A stretch of DNA of 64,000 nt, taken from positions 868,001 through 932,000 of the forward strand of contig JABTUW010000001.1 of NCBI GenBank assembly GCA_015075185.1, given 5' to 3'. How positions within the stretch are numbered: the stretch's first letter is position 1; every line of letters begins with the position of its first letter. Under the pieces are notes generated by a model. That model made no database searches. It had not been told where the DNA came from and saw only the letters and a list, made by a program, of their open reading frames with translations. This DNA comes from Anaerolineales bacterium. Its GTDB lineage: Bacteria; Chloroflexota; Anaerolineae; 4572-78; J111. This document shows, piece by piece, positions 24,172-33,600 of the stretch. The position numbers and the translations under genes are program-made.

Positions 24172-25497
24172 TTAATTGTTGATACACTCATACGCCGGCT
24201 CGATATAGCGGGCGTAGATCTTAGGATCATTACCGGTCAGGTCAATCGCGTAGGGAGCCTGATCCAGTAATTCCACCCTAATAAAGGTAGAAATGTGCCA
24301 GGCCGCCCGCACGCTCGGAGGAGGCGGGCCTTGAAACTGATCCCACACCGGTACAACGATAGGCCCTTTGCCAACCCAATATTGGATTTGGTCCAGAGCG
24401 CCGCCGTTGTTGCCCGACAGCGAGGCCACCCAGTCGCCCACATTCAGCGTTTTATCACCAGGAACCCTGGCATTTGTATAAGAGTTAAAAGAAGTCCGGG
24501 CGGAAAGCAGTTCAAATCTTAGGTCATTTACGTTATCCCACTGCGGATCCCAGGCCAGGAAACCTCTGTCGTCAGTACCAGGGGCTTTGGGTGTAACACC
24601 ACTTGTATCAGGATAGCCATGCAGAACATCAAAGATCTGGCCGGGAGCAAGCCCGGCTACACGGATATCCCTAACCGTAAAGGGCATAGCGTAACAGATC
24701 GGGCCGACCGTATCCACATTCTCACCACTCCGTGAGGCGACGATCATGCGCATGGCCGTGTGGGCATACATCGGCACCGGGTTGGTATAGGGATTGGCAA
24801 TGATGGGAAAGCCGAACAGTTGCGGCTGGTTGTAATACATCTCGGTGATGATGATATTGTTGGCCGCCGGCAGGGTGCCGCTGCTTTTCTTCATCAGCTC
24901 GCAGTTAAATTTATTGTTTTCGCGGGCCAGTTTCGCCGCCTCGGCGGCATAATTAATTTTAGTGCGGTACGTGCTGGTCATGGGGAAGGTGTAGGCGTAA
25001 AAATATTCGTATCCAGGCAGTCCGGGGTGAAGGATCAAATCATCCGCTGTGAAGACATCCGTGCCGGTCAAGTAGAAGTTTGGCTGGGTCACAAACCGGC
25101 TGCAGTCGAAGGCTGCTTTATTAGTGGTTGAAAACGGCAGCCCGGTATCCGCGACGATGTGCGAGATGATAAGCGTGGCGGTTTGCCCGGTGCTGAAATC
25201 GAGCGGCAGTTGATCCGAGAGCGTGGTATACACATAAGACAACACCTTGGAATAGCCTACCGTCGTCGCCGAAGTGATGGTGTTATTCCTAACCGAGTAG
25301 TCGAGATAGCCCGGCCTGATGGCAAAGCGGGTAATTTCCCGATTGACATTGGTCAAGACCAGGTAGCCGCGCAGGGCCCAGCCCACCTCGAACACGCCCA
25401 GGAGCAAAAAGATCAGAATGGGGGCGGTAATCGCCATTTCAACCAGGCTCTGACCGTGCTGCGCCTTCAGCCTGAGCCGATAAAATAGCCTTTTCAT
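24172..25497 (-). CDS. TadE/TadG-type pilus-associated protein
   Basis: 441 residues. The N-terminus has a short basic leader and a pseudopilin-like segment GQSLVEMAITAPILIFLLLGVFEVGWAL, matching the TadE/TadG signature (Glu five residues after the Gly). After that it is extracytoplasmic, with three widely spaced cysteines and no known catalytic motif. It is probably an accessory fibre subunit. It lies 29 bases after the large vWA gene and ends before a palindrome. Its length is about twice that of ordinary TadE proteins, with the extra part at the C-terminus. Confidence 0.8.
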   Translation of the reverse strand: MKRLFYRLRLKAQHGQSLVEMAITAPILIFLLLGVFEVGWALRGYLVLTNVNREITRFAIRPGYLDYSVRNNTITSATTVGYSKVLSYVYTTLSDQLPLDFSTGQTATLIISHIVADTGLPFSTTNKAAFDCSRFVTQPNFYLTGTDVFTADDLILHPGLPGYEYFYAYTFPMTSTYRTKINYAAEAAKLARENNKFNCELMKKSSGTLPAANNIIITEMYYNQPQLFGFPIIANPYTNPVPMYAHTAMRMIVASRSGENVDTVGPICYAMPFTVRDIRVAGLAPGQIFDVLHGYPDTSGVTPKAPGTDDRGFLAWDPQWDNVNDLRFELLSARTSFNSYTNARVPGDKTLNVGDWVASLSGNNGGALDQIQYWVGKGPIVVPVWDQFQGPPPPSVRAAWHISTFIRVELLDQAPYAIDLTGNDPKIYARYIEPAYECINN

Positions 25498-25526
25498 AGT
25501 TCGGTTCCTTTCTTACCTGGCAGGTA

Positions 25527-28514
25527 CTAACTAACGATTCGCACAAAGATGTTTGACAAGATCTGGTCGAAGATCAAATCCAGGTCGCTTGGCTTGGCGG
25601 CGGGGAAGTACTGCCCACCCTTGCCGACAAAATGGGGGAACGGCTCGCCGCCGCTGCGCGGGTCGGTACCGGTGGCCATGGCCGTGAGCAGGTCCCGGTT
25701 GGCCCCACCGCCGATGCCGATGGTGTAGACGGTCACGTTCGCTTGTGAAGCCAGAAACGCGTAATACATCGCACATTCAAAATCGGGGTCTTCAGTCCCC
25801 AGGAGGCCATCCCACACGTCGGGGCGGCCGCCGCCAGGAGCGCACGCGCTTCGATCGCCAGAAGGGACTGAACTGCTATTTGTGTTTAGGTTGGGTGAAC
25901 CGTCGGTCATAAGAATAATGATCCGCCGGGCCGCCCCACGCCGGTCGCAGGCGTTGCCGTCATTGGCGGTAGCCGTGCAGGTCCCGCTGTTAACGGTGGT
26001 CGGGTTGTCCGGCGTCATGATCCCCAACTCTTCCAGGCCCTCGCGCATGCCCATGGCAATATTCGTGCTGGCGTCGGGCCATTGTTTCTCCACCGCGCTA
26101 AAAATTTTGGTATAGCCCAGCGGCGTGCCCAGGCTGGGGTCATAGCAGCGGGCCGGATTGCCCAACCGTTCCGTCGCCCAGGTCAAACACTGCAGCTTGG
26201 CCCGGCGGTCGTCGGTATTGGCAGAGTTGGTGGTAAAGGCGACAATGCCCAGTTGGTCAAATTTGGGATCGAGCTTGCGGGCAAAGCGTTTGACCGCCTC
26301 CTGGGCGCTGCGGAGGGGCTGGATGCCCGAGTACAGGCCGTAGAGGACCTGCTCTTGCAGTTGGTTGGTGGGGGTGATGGTGGACACAAAGGTGCAGCCC
26401 GTGCCGCTCCCGTAGCCGGTCTCGCCGCCATTCTTCCGGCAGGTGCAGTCAGCCTGGGTCACAGCATAGCCATAAGCAGGATTGCACTTGTTACATGCCT
26501 CGCGGGTGGCCGAGCCGGGGCTGGCCGGCGGCCCAATTGACTCGCGCCAGGCATCGTCGGGAGGATTGTTGTTGAAGCCCGTGGTCTGGACGGTGCCGGT
26601 CACGGTGCGCCGGAGCGCCGCCGGGATATTGGCGACGTTCGTTATCTTGTTCCCGCCCTCGGGAGTACTTCCGTTCGGGTCATTGGTAAAGACAATTTTA
26701 TCCACCATGTAACCGGCGCTGCCTGCATACAGCCGCAAAGTAGCCTGGGTGCCCGAAACGGTGGTCGTTGAACCCAGTTTGATCCAGCGCCAGGAGCCGC
26801 CGTTGCTCCGGCTGGCATTCCACCGATCAAACCCCTGCACGTGTTCGGTGCCATTGGTATAATATTCGCCGGGCGAATTGGAATAATCAGCATTGACATT
26901 ATCCTTGCGCTGGAAGATCGTCCCGGTATCCACCTGCCAGTAGACGACCTTGCGCCAGGGGGTGACATTGTTGCCGGTGCCGCCGCCGTTCAGGTCGGGC
27001 AGGATTTGGTCCGGGCTGGAGCCGGCCCAGGTATAGGATTGCGTACCGCCGCCAATCATGCGGATCCAGATATGAGTCGTCTGGGTCCAGGTGGGGGTAA
27101 AGTCGTACTCAACATAGGGCACGGTGCTGGGGCCTTTCTCCAGGCCGGGGATGGTACTGAAGGGGTTGTTCGACCAGCAGTCGCCGCCCGTGCTGCCCGT
27201 ACTGCCGCTGTTGATAAAACAGTTGCTGTTGTAAGCCGCGCCGTTCAGGTTAGGAATATTGCCTGGCCCCTGGCCGTAATTGGCCATGGGCCGGGCGGCG
27301 ATATAGGCGCTGCAATCAACGGCCACTCCGCCGTCGGCGGAAGAGCAGACATTATCGCCGGCGCCGCTACCGACGGTGCAGTCAATCTGGCCGCCCTCCA
27401 CGTTCGGGCGGCAGACGTTGGAGGATTGATAAGCCGGTTGGCCGGCCCGGTTTTTCTGGTCATTCTGTTCGGCGGCCAAGCCGACGGTGCCCTCTGATCC
27501 CCGCTGGATGCTCCAGAAACCGTTACCCGGCGTGCGCACATCCAGGCCCCAGTCGCCGCCGCCAACAGCAGAGTACAGTTCGGCCTCAAGCGTCAGGTAT
27601 TTGAAGGTGTTGGTAATAAAAGGTTTGGGCAAAGCAAGCACGCAGAGATCAGAATTGGGGATAGATTGGTTGCCCGTCGTGCCGCTCGCCTCATTTTTCC
27701 ATCTCTCCCAATAGGGTAAAGGATTGAAATAGCCGTTGTTGGGCCAGTCAGGGTTGAAACTGGTGCGGACCCAGCAGTCGTGGCAAATCGTCTGGTCTTC
27801 CATCGAGCCGGAGATGTCAAACACCACGATCACGTCCAGGCTGGTCAGGTTTTCGGCGGTGGAGGTGTCCTCCACCGGCACGGTTCTGAAACCAAAGAAC
27901 TGCATAAAGCTCATGTTCACGTTTACCCGGCCGGCCACACGCAGCTTGGTGGCCGTGCCCAGGTTGTTGGCGGCGCACTCTTCGCTGTCGTCGGTGTCGT
28001 TGTTGTGGGATTGGTAGCCGCCGGTATCAATCACAAAGGTGGCTCGCGGCGGCTGCTGCGTGGCCGAGATGTAGGCTGCGCCGGTAATGAGGGTGGTTCG
28101 GGTGATCGGGTTGGTGAAGCCGGGTTCGGCCACGTTGTGTGGGCCGCCAGGCGGAGTATATACATGTGATACTCCCCGTAAGTCAACATAAGTAGTGGGA
28201 GACACAACGCAGCCACGGATCAATATTACCGTATACACCCCGACGTAATAACCGTTTAACTGGATAAATTCGATAGCCCGGTTCATGGTATCCTGCTCAT
28301 AGGGCAGTTCCACCACGGCGGCCAGGGTAGCCGCGTCGGCAGTCCGGTTGACCTTGACCTTTTCGATGTAAACCAGGCCCAAATCCAGGGCCAGGCCCAA
28401 CATGGCAATCAAGCCGATAAAGGCAAAAGTGAAAATGATAATACTTTGACCCTTTTGCTCGCGCAGGGCCTGTAGGTGCCGGGCCTTAAGCTGCAATAAA
28501 ATTTTTCTCAGCAT
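25527..28514 (-). CDS. TadG-like pilus protein with a von Willebrand A domain split by a ~480-residue insert
   Basis: 995 residues. N-terminal TadE/G-type helix (GQSIIIFTFAFIGLIAMLGL, ~22-50) preceded by a basic stretch. The vWA metal-site motif DISGSM is at ~230. The remaining metal-site residues come much later: Thr in ASTNIAMGM (~818) and Asp in LMTDGSPN (~870). Between them, ~245-730, lies a Gly/Asn/Cys-rich insert with a beta-sandwich-like segment (VEYDFTPTWTQTTHIWIRMI, RLYAGSAGYMVDKIVF). Proteins with a TadG anchor and a vWA domain probably sit at the fibre tip or base and bind ligands through Mg2+. It is co-directional and closely spaced with the flanking tad genes. Confidence 0.82.
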   Translation of the reverse strand: MLRKILLQLKARHLQALREQKGQSIIIFTFAFIGLIAMLGLALDLGLVYIEKVKVNRTADAATLAAVVELPYEQDTMNRAIEFIQLNGYYVGVYTVILIRGCVVSPTTYVDLRGVSHVYTPPGGPHNVAEPGFTNPITRTTLITGAAYISATQQPPRATFVIDTGGYQSHNNDTDDSEECAANNLGTATKLRVAGRVNVNMSFMQFFGFRTVPVEDTSTAENLTSLDVIVVFDISGSMEDQTICHDCWVRTSFNPDWPNNGYFNPLPYWERWKNEASGTTGNQSIPNSDLCVLALPKPFITNTFKYLTLEAELYSAVGGGDWGLDVRTPGNGFWSIQRGSEGTVGLAAEQNDQKNRAGQPAYQSSNVCRPNVEGGQIDCTVGSGAGDNVCSSADGGVAVDCSAYIAARPMANYGQGPGNIPNLNGAAYNSNCFINSGSTGSTGGDCWSNNPFSTIPGLEKGPSTVPYVEYDFTPTWTQTTHIWIRMIGGGTQSYTWAGSSPDQILPDLNGGGTGNNVTPWRKVVYWQVDTGTIFQRKDNVNADYSNSPGEYYTNGTEHVQGFDRWNASRSNGGSWRWIKLGSTTTVSGTQATLRLYAGSAGYMVDKIVFTNDPNGSTPEGGNKITNVANIPAALRRTVTGTVQTTGFNNNPPDDAWRESIGPPASPGSATREACNKCNPAYGYAVTQADCTCRKNGGETGYGSGTGCTFVSTITPTNQLQEQVLYGLYSGIQPLRSAQEAVKRFARKLDPKFDQLGIVAFTTNSANTDDRRAKLQCLTWATERLGNPARCYDPSLGTPLGYTKIFSAVEKQWPDASTNIAMGMREGLEELGIMTPDNPTTVNSGTCTATANDGNACDRRGAARRIIILMTDGSPNLNTNSSSVPSGDRSACAPGGGRPDVWDGLLGTEDPDFECAMYYAFLASQANVTVYTIGIGGGANRDLLTAMATGTDPRSGGEPFPHFVGKGGQYFPAAKPSDLDLIFDQILSNIFVRIVS

Positions 28515-28527
28515 AAATCCTCCATTA

Positions 28528-29277
28528 CTAACTTCCTGGTTGGGTCACTGTTACCACGCCCTGGTTGGCGTCAATCATCACCGTATGGACTTCTTCGGTT
28601 TGATTATTCAAACCGGCTATCAGCCAGACCGGGTTTGGGTTGTTCGTCACGTTCCGCAACTGGATCAACAACTCCAGGCCGGGATTACCGCCCAGCATTT
28701 TGGCCCCGCCGTTATCCAGCCAGAGGGCCAGGGCCGCCGGGCTGTCCACCAGCCAGCTATCTGCGGCAATCGTGGCCGGGGGCAGGCTGACCGGAGCCAC
28801 ATGTTCAATCGTCTGGAGCTGCCCGGCGGGATCTACCGTGGCAAAAAACAGGCGCGCTTTGGCCGGCGAGTAAAAGCGATACGTCCAGACCGTGGGTTCG
28901 CCCACCTGGTCCTTGCTAATCACCTTAGGCCAGATGGCGTTGGCCGAAACCAATTGCGCGTCGGCGGCCCACTCCTGCGCCGCGGCCTGGGCAGAAGCGT
29001 ATTGGCCCAAACCGGTTATTTGCACAAACGTCACCGTATGTGTTGGCTGCGGCCCCGGCTGGCTGATGGCTTCCGGCAACGCGCCAGGCGCCGATTGGTA
29101 GCTCAAGACCAAAAATACCACTACCAAAACACTGACACAGGCCAGGGACAAGACGCCGCTCAACAAAATCAGGTCCCGGCGGTGAAGTCTCTGCACCAGG
29201 CCCCAGCCCCGGCGGGACGGGGACGCGGGGCGTTTTCGGGGTGGTTTTCTTGAGGGTGATACCTGTTTAGCCGACAA
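28528..29277 (-). CDS. Single-pass membrane protein in the Tad locus, function unknown
   Basis: 249 residues. A strongly basic, Pro/Ser-rich cytoplasmic tail (~1-33) precedes one membrane helix (LILLSGVLSLACVSVLVVVFLVL). The rest (~60-249) is outside. The region with AAAQEWAADAQLVSANAIWPKV...WTYRFYSPAKARLFFATVDPAGQLQTIE resembles PepSY-like folds, and VHTVMIDANQGVVTV near the end repeats the theme. PepSY-type domains often act as inhibitors or ligand modules; this link is tentative. It begins just after the secreted propeller-like gene and precedes the vWA gene by 13 bases, so it is part of the pilus transcript. Confidence 0.65.
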   Translation of the reverse strand: MSAKQVSPSRKPPRKRPASPSRRGWGLVQRLHRRDLILLSGVLSLACVSVLVVVFLVLSYQSAPGALPEAISQPGPQPTHTVTFVQITGLGQYASAQAAAQEWAADAQLVSANAIWPKVISKDQVGEPTVWTYRFYSPAKARLFFATVDPAGQLQTIEHVAPVSLPPATIAADSWLVDSPAALALWLDNGGAKMLGGNPGLELLIQLRNVTNNPNPVWLIAGLNNQTEEVHTVMIDANQGVVTVTQPGS

Positions 29278-29309
29278 GGGATACCTTTTTGATCCTAACT
29301 GAAGTTAGC

Positions 29310-30641
29310 TCAGCGATTTTTCAGGATAGCCGGCAGGTAGACACCACCACCCTCGCCCACGTCCCTGGTTGTTTTGGTAAAAGGCCCGCGATAAGTAATC
29401 TGGTAATCTATAATCTGGCCGGAACAACTACCACTGACATTAAGATCCCGCATATAAACAAAATGGAATTGCCCTGCGGCCACGACCACATCCGGGTCAA
29501 TCAAATAGTTAGCATTTGAGTTATTAGTCAGGGTATCCCCAGCGCCGCTCGTAAAACTGGCCAAATTGATCGTGGCCCGGTTGGGAGGACAGTTCCCCGC
29601 TCCTCCAATTTCCTGCCAGACCAGGGCCGCATCATTCGTGCCGCTGATCGCCAAACTGGGCTGGAGACCCGTCTCTTGCGCCGGGACGCCGGAATTCTGC
29701 GAGGCTTTGAAATCAATAGGGGCACCGCTTGCCAGGTTCAGGGAGGGGATATAAACAGCCCCGCCCCAGGCACCCCCATTGTTTACCGAATTTGCCCGGA
29801 TCAGGCTAAAGTCATTCAAACCCTGGTGGGCGTCCCAGGCCAGAAAAACATTGTTCCCCGAAGCGGTCAGGGCGAGATTATCAAATCTATCGTGGTCACC
29901 ACTACCCGAGACGTCAACGCCGAGAACAAAAGCTTTGGCCCCCCCCCAGCTATGAGGTGATTCCGCAGACCCACGATATTGTATTGACGTACCTGAGCGC
30001 AGAAAGGCCAGGTGCAGCTTGTCGTTGGACCAGGCCAAGGCCGGTTTATGGTCGTTCCCGCCGCCGCTGACCGCGGGCGCCAAAACCGTCCAGCCGCCGA
30101 CGCTGTTGGCCGCCGTAGCGCGAGCTGTTTCAATCACCCCGTCATTTTCCCAGGCCACATGGACGAAATTATTGTTGTCAACCACCACATCAGGGAAATC
30201 AAGCGAGGCCGTCGCCGACGTGCGCACATTCGCGCCGGCCGTGCAGGCGGGCGGGGTGGTAAGCGATAAGGTACACTTACTCGCTTGAATCGCCTTGCCG
30301 TCGTTCCTGGCCCAGACGACATAAACGGTGCTGCCGCTGCCAAAGGCCAGTTTCGAGTTGCTGCCAAAACCGACCAGGCTCGAGGTGAGCCAGCCTTCGG
30401 CCTGGGTTGCCGATTTAACATAGACCACACCTGCCTGTTGGACATCACTCTCTTTCCTGAAGTAAGTGACGGCGACAAACTGGCCGCTGATTTCCATATC
30501 CGGCGAACCGCCGCCTAGCGAGGAAATATTTACTTCCGTCCCGCCGATTGAAGCGGCTACCGGCAGCATGAGGCCACTCAACGCCGCAACGGCCAACAAA
30601 ACGGATAGGCTAATCCTTAACCAGGTGGGGTGTTTCATCAA
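29310..30641 (-). CDS. Secreted beta-propeller-like protein ending in YLPAILKNR
   Basis: 443 residues. A clear signal peptide (LRISLSVLLAVAALSGLML then VAAS) starts the protein. The body has repeated strands such as VYVVWARNDG, VHVAWENDG, LHLAFLRSG and VFLAWDAH, spaced as in sialidase/BNR-like propellers, but no catalytic set can be named. The last residues GGGVYLPAILKNR match a short C-terminal motif common in secreted Anaerolineae proteins, thought to be a sorting or attachment tag. It lies between the giant TadE fusion and the PepSY-like protein, suggesting a pilus-associated extracellular role. Confidence 0.7.
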   Translation of the reverse strand: MMKHPTWLRISLSVLLAVAALSGLMLPVAASIGGTEVNISSLGGGSPDMEISGQFVAVTYFRKESDVQQAGVVYVKSATQAEGWLTSSLVGFGSNSKLAFGSGSTVYVVWARNDGKAIQASKCTLSLTTPPACTAGANVRTSATASLDFPDVVVDNNNFVHVAWENDGVIETARATAANSVGGWTVLAPAVSGGGNDHKPALAWSNDKLHLAFLRSGTSIQYRGSAESPHSWGGAKAFVLGVDVSGSGDHDRFDNLALTASGNNVFLAWDAHQGLNDFSLIRANSVNNGGAWGGAVYIPSLNLASGAPIDFKASQNSGVPAQETGLQPSLAISGTNDAALVWQEIGGAGNCPPNRATINLASFTSGAGDTLTNNSNANYLIDPDVVVAAGQFHFVYMRDLNVSGSCSGQIIDYQITYRGPFTKTTRDVGEGGGVYLPAILKNR

Positions 30642-30652
30642 GTTAACTCCTT

Positions 30653-33600
30653 TTAATAGAGATCAAGCCGGGTAACTACCGGGTTGGTGTTGTTGTTGGC
30701 GCTGGTCAGCACCACCGAAGCGTTGCCGGTCAAGGTTTCAATCTGGCCGGGGTCGGTGGATGAGCTAATAAAGTGTTCGGCATAGATGAAATATTTTACC
30801 CCGGCAGTTGTGACCGGATCGAGATTATAGAAATTAAACTCGCCGTTCTGGATTGTGACCGTCTCAAACAGTTGGCCGTTTTCGGCGTAAGCCCAAACCT
30901 TGACGCCGGCAATCTTTTGAGCGCTGCCGGCCAGGGGGTGTACCACCAGAGTGCCCTGGATGCGGGTATTGATGGTAGTCGGAATTGGCTGGACGGTGCA
31001 GGGCGACAGCTTGATGTCGTCAAAGTAAAAGCTGGTATTCTGGCAGTTCAACGTCGCCGGCGGGCAGCCGGATAGCTGGTTGCTGTTGTTATAAAAGTAG
31101 AGGAACAAATCCTGCCCGGCATAATCGGCCAGGTTAAACCCGCTGGCCGGCGCCAGATTCAAAGTCACCTTCTGCCAGTTAGCCGGGGTATAGTTATTCG
31201 CGCCCTGGTCGCCGCTGGCCACCATGGCCGGGATGGTTACGGCTGACGCCAAACTGGGGCTGGTGGCCAGCACCACCTTGAATTGGTCGTTGGGGTTGGA
31301 TCCATCCGATTCCCGCTCGACATTCTTGAACAACTCCAGTTTAACCGTGGTGGTCCCGGAAACCAACGTAGTGGGCATTTTGAAACGTTGATAGAAAACA
31401 GGGTTATTAAAACCCGGCCGGTTGGTGTCGGCCAGCAGGGAATTATTGCCGGTGTGGCTGCTGGAACTGAGGAAGACGCCACTACTCCCGATCCCAAACC
31501 AATTGACCGGCGATGATGTCTCAAAGCCTTGTTCCTTGAGCGGGTCGGTACAGGTAGCCAGGCCGGGCGGGATATTGGTGTCGGGGGGTTGTCCCTGGGC
31601 AGCCGGGCAAGAGGCCGGGTTGCCAAAGGCAAAGTTATCAAAATCGGTGGTATCATGACTGCCGCTGGTCCCATTATTCATGAACACACCATATTCAAGC
31701 TGGTTGTCCAGATCAATGGTGGCGGTATGGACCGGCGCGCCCCAATTCGTCGGCACGCTGGCGGATTGGACGTAGTAGAAGAGGAAGGTATTGGTGCCGC
31801 CATAGCGCTGGATGCGCAGCCAGATTGGCGTGCCCAGGCTGAGGGTGCTGCTGCTTTGGAAGGTCACAATCGGCTCCGGGTTAGCGCTGTCTCGATAGGC
31901 CACTTCGACCAGATATTGGCCCGAGGCGTTACGGGTTAAGCCAAACTCAACCTTAGCATTGGTAGGGACGTTGCTGGGCGGGTCACGCAATTCCAGGCCC
32001 ATTTTGGCCCCCTCGACACTGACGGTGGTAGCCATCACCTGCACCCGCACATCGAGGCCGCCGGCGGTGATAATCGGCGTGGTGCGGCGGAGGAAGGTGT
32101 AGCCGCTGGCCGGCTTCCGGCCGCTCACATTGGCATTATCACTGCTGCGCAGCGTACTGGAGCCGTCGCTGGTCAGGCGGAGACGCTCATTACTGGAAAC
32201 GGTGACAATCTGCGGGTTAGTTCCATTATTGTCGGCGTTACCATACAACTGAGTGGCCCAGTTGGCGTTCAGAACCGTGGTTGAGGTAAAGGTATCAGTA
32301 ATGAAACTGGGCGTACAGACAAGGGTCAGGGTATTGCTCAAAATGTTATTGAATTCACGGGCGTCGCCCTCTAAAATAAAGTTGGATGTATCGGCATAGC
32401 CATAAAACACATGCGGGCCGTATGAACCAATGGTATAGGGTTGGGTGAAGCTAAAGGTAGCCCCGGGAGCCAGGTTGGGGGGGCGGAGCCAATACTTGTA
32501 GTCGCCGGGGAAGTTAAACTGCCCTTGCACGTAAGCCGGCACCAGCGGTGACGGGTTGAAATAAGCATCGGTATCAAAATAGCGAGTAATCGTTACCGGC
32601 GATGTATTTTGGACGGTAAAAGTGAGCCGGATGGTGCTGTTGATCGCTGGATTAGGCGGGATTTGAATGCTGGTTACTCGCAAGTCGGCGGCGCGCAAGG
32701 TCAGTGGGGTTGTGGCAATGGTTGCGCCGGCCAAAGATTGAGAGAATAGATTATAGGCCGTTCCGTAAGAGGTGGACAAACCCGGCGGCGAGTCAATAGG
32801 CAGTTGTCTCAAATCGTATTTGAGCTGACCCTGCCCGTTCGCATTGGTCAAGATATTACCCAGGAACTTGTCGAGGTAAACGATACGATAGGTCGTGTCG
32901 GGATTATGATTGAGAAGCTGGATGGTGATGACGGTTTCCGGCGCAACCACGCTGCCTTCCACCACCCGGATAACCGGCACCGGCAAAACTGTCACTTGGC
33001 GTGTGGCCACCACGTTACCATTGGCATTATTAAACGACGAGACAACAAAGGTCGTCGTTACACCTACGGTGGCCGTCAACGGGATTTGATAGGAAGCTAT
33101 AAAGACCTCATTTGAGTCGGTTTTGAAGGTATCCACCGGGTTGCCCGTAGGAATAGGGACCCGCCAAGGACCGAATCTGAAATAATATTCAGTGGCCTGC
33201 GGGTGTTTATTGGCCTGAATATTGATGCGCGAACCTGCCGGCCAGGTGTAGCCGCCATCAATCGTGAGGTAGGGACCGGCAGGCCCGTTAATTTGTACTC
33301 CCAGGTCGGCCACCTGGTTAGCCGCGGTCATGCTCGCCTCGCTTCTGGGTTCGTTACCCTGGGCAGGATGCGAGGTAATGGTATAACCTGTACCGCCGGG
33401 GGGAGGATCGGCAGGCCAATCGGCGGGTATGGTCCAATTGACCGGGTTGGTCACCTGGCCGGCAGCATCTGTTGGGTCCGTTCGTCCCAGCCACCGTTGC
33501 GTTGTGCCGCTACTGTCGCTAATTTCGAGGTCATACGGCACGCCCGGTGCGTGGCCACGAAGGGTGATATGCATGGTTTCGTTCCGGGAAAAAGTTCTGA

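Noticed and set aside
26841..27497. 218-codon plus-strand open frame
   Set aside because: Shadow of the insert region in the vWA pilus gene; the reverse frame has the signal, metal site and neighbours.
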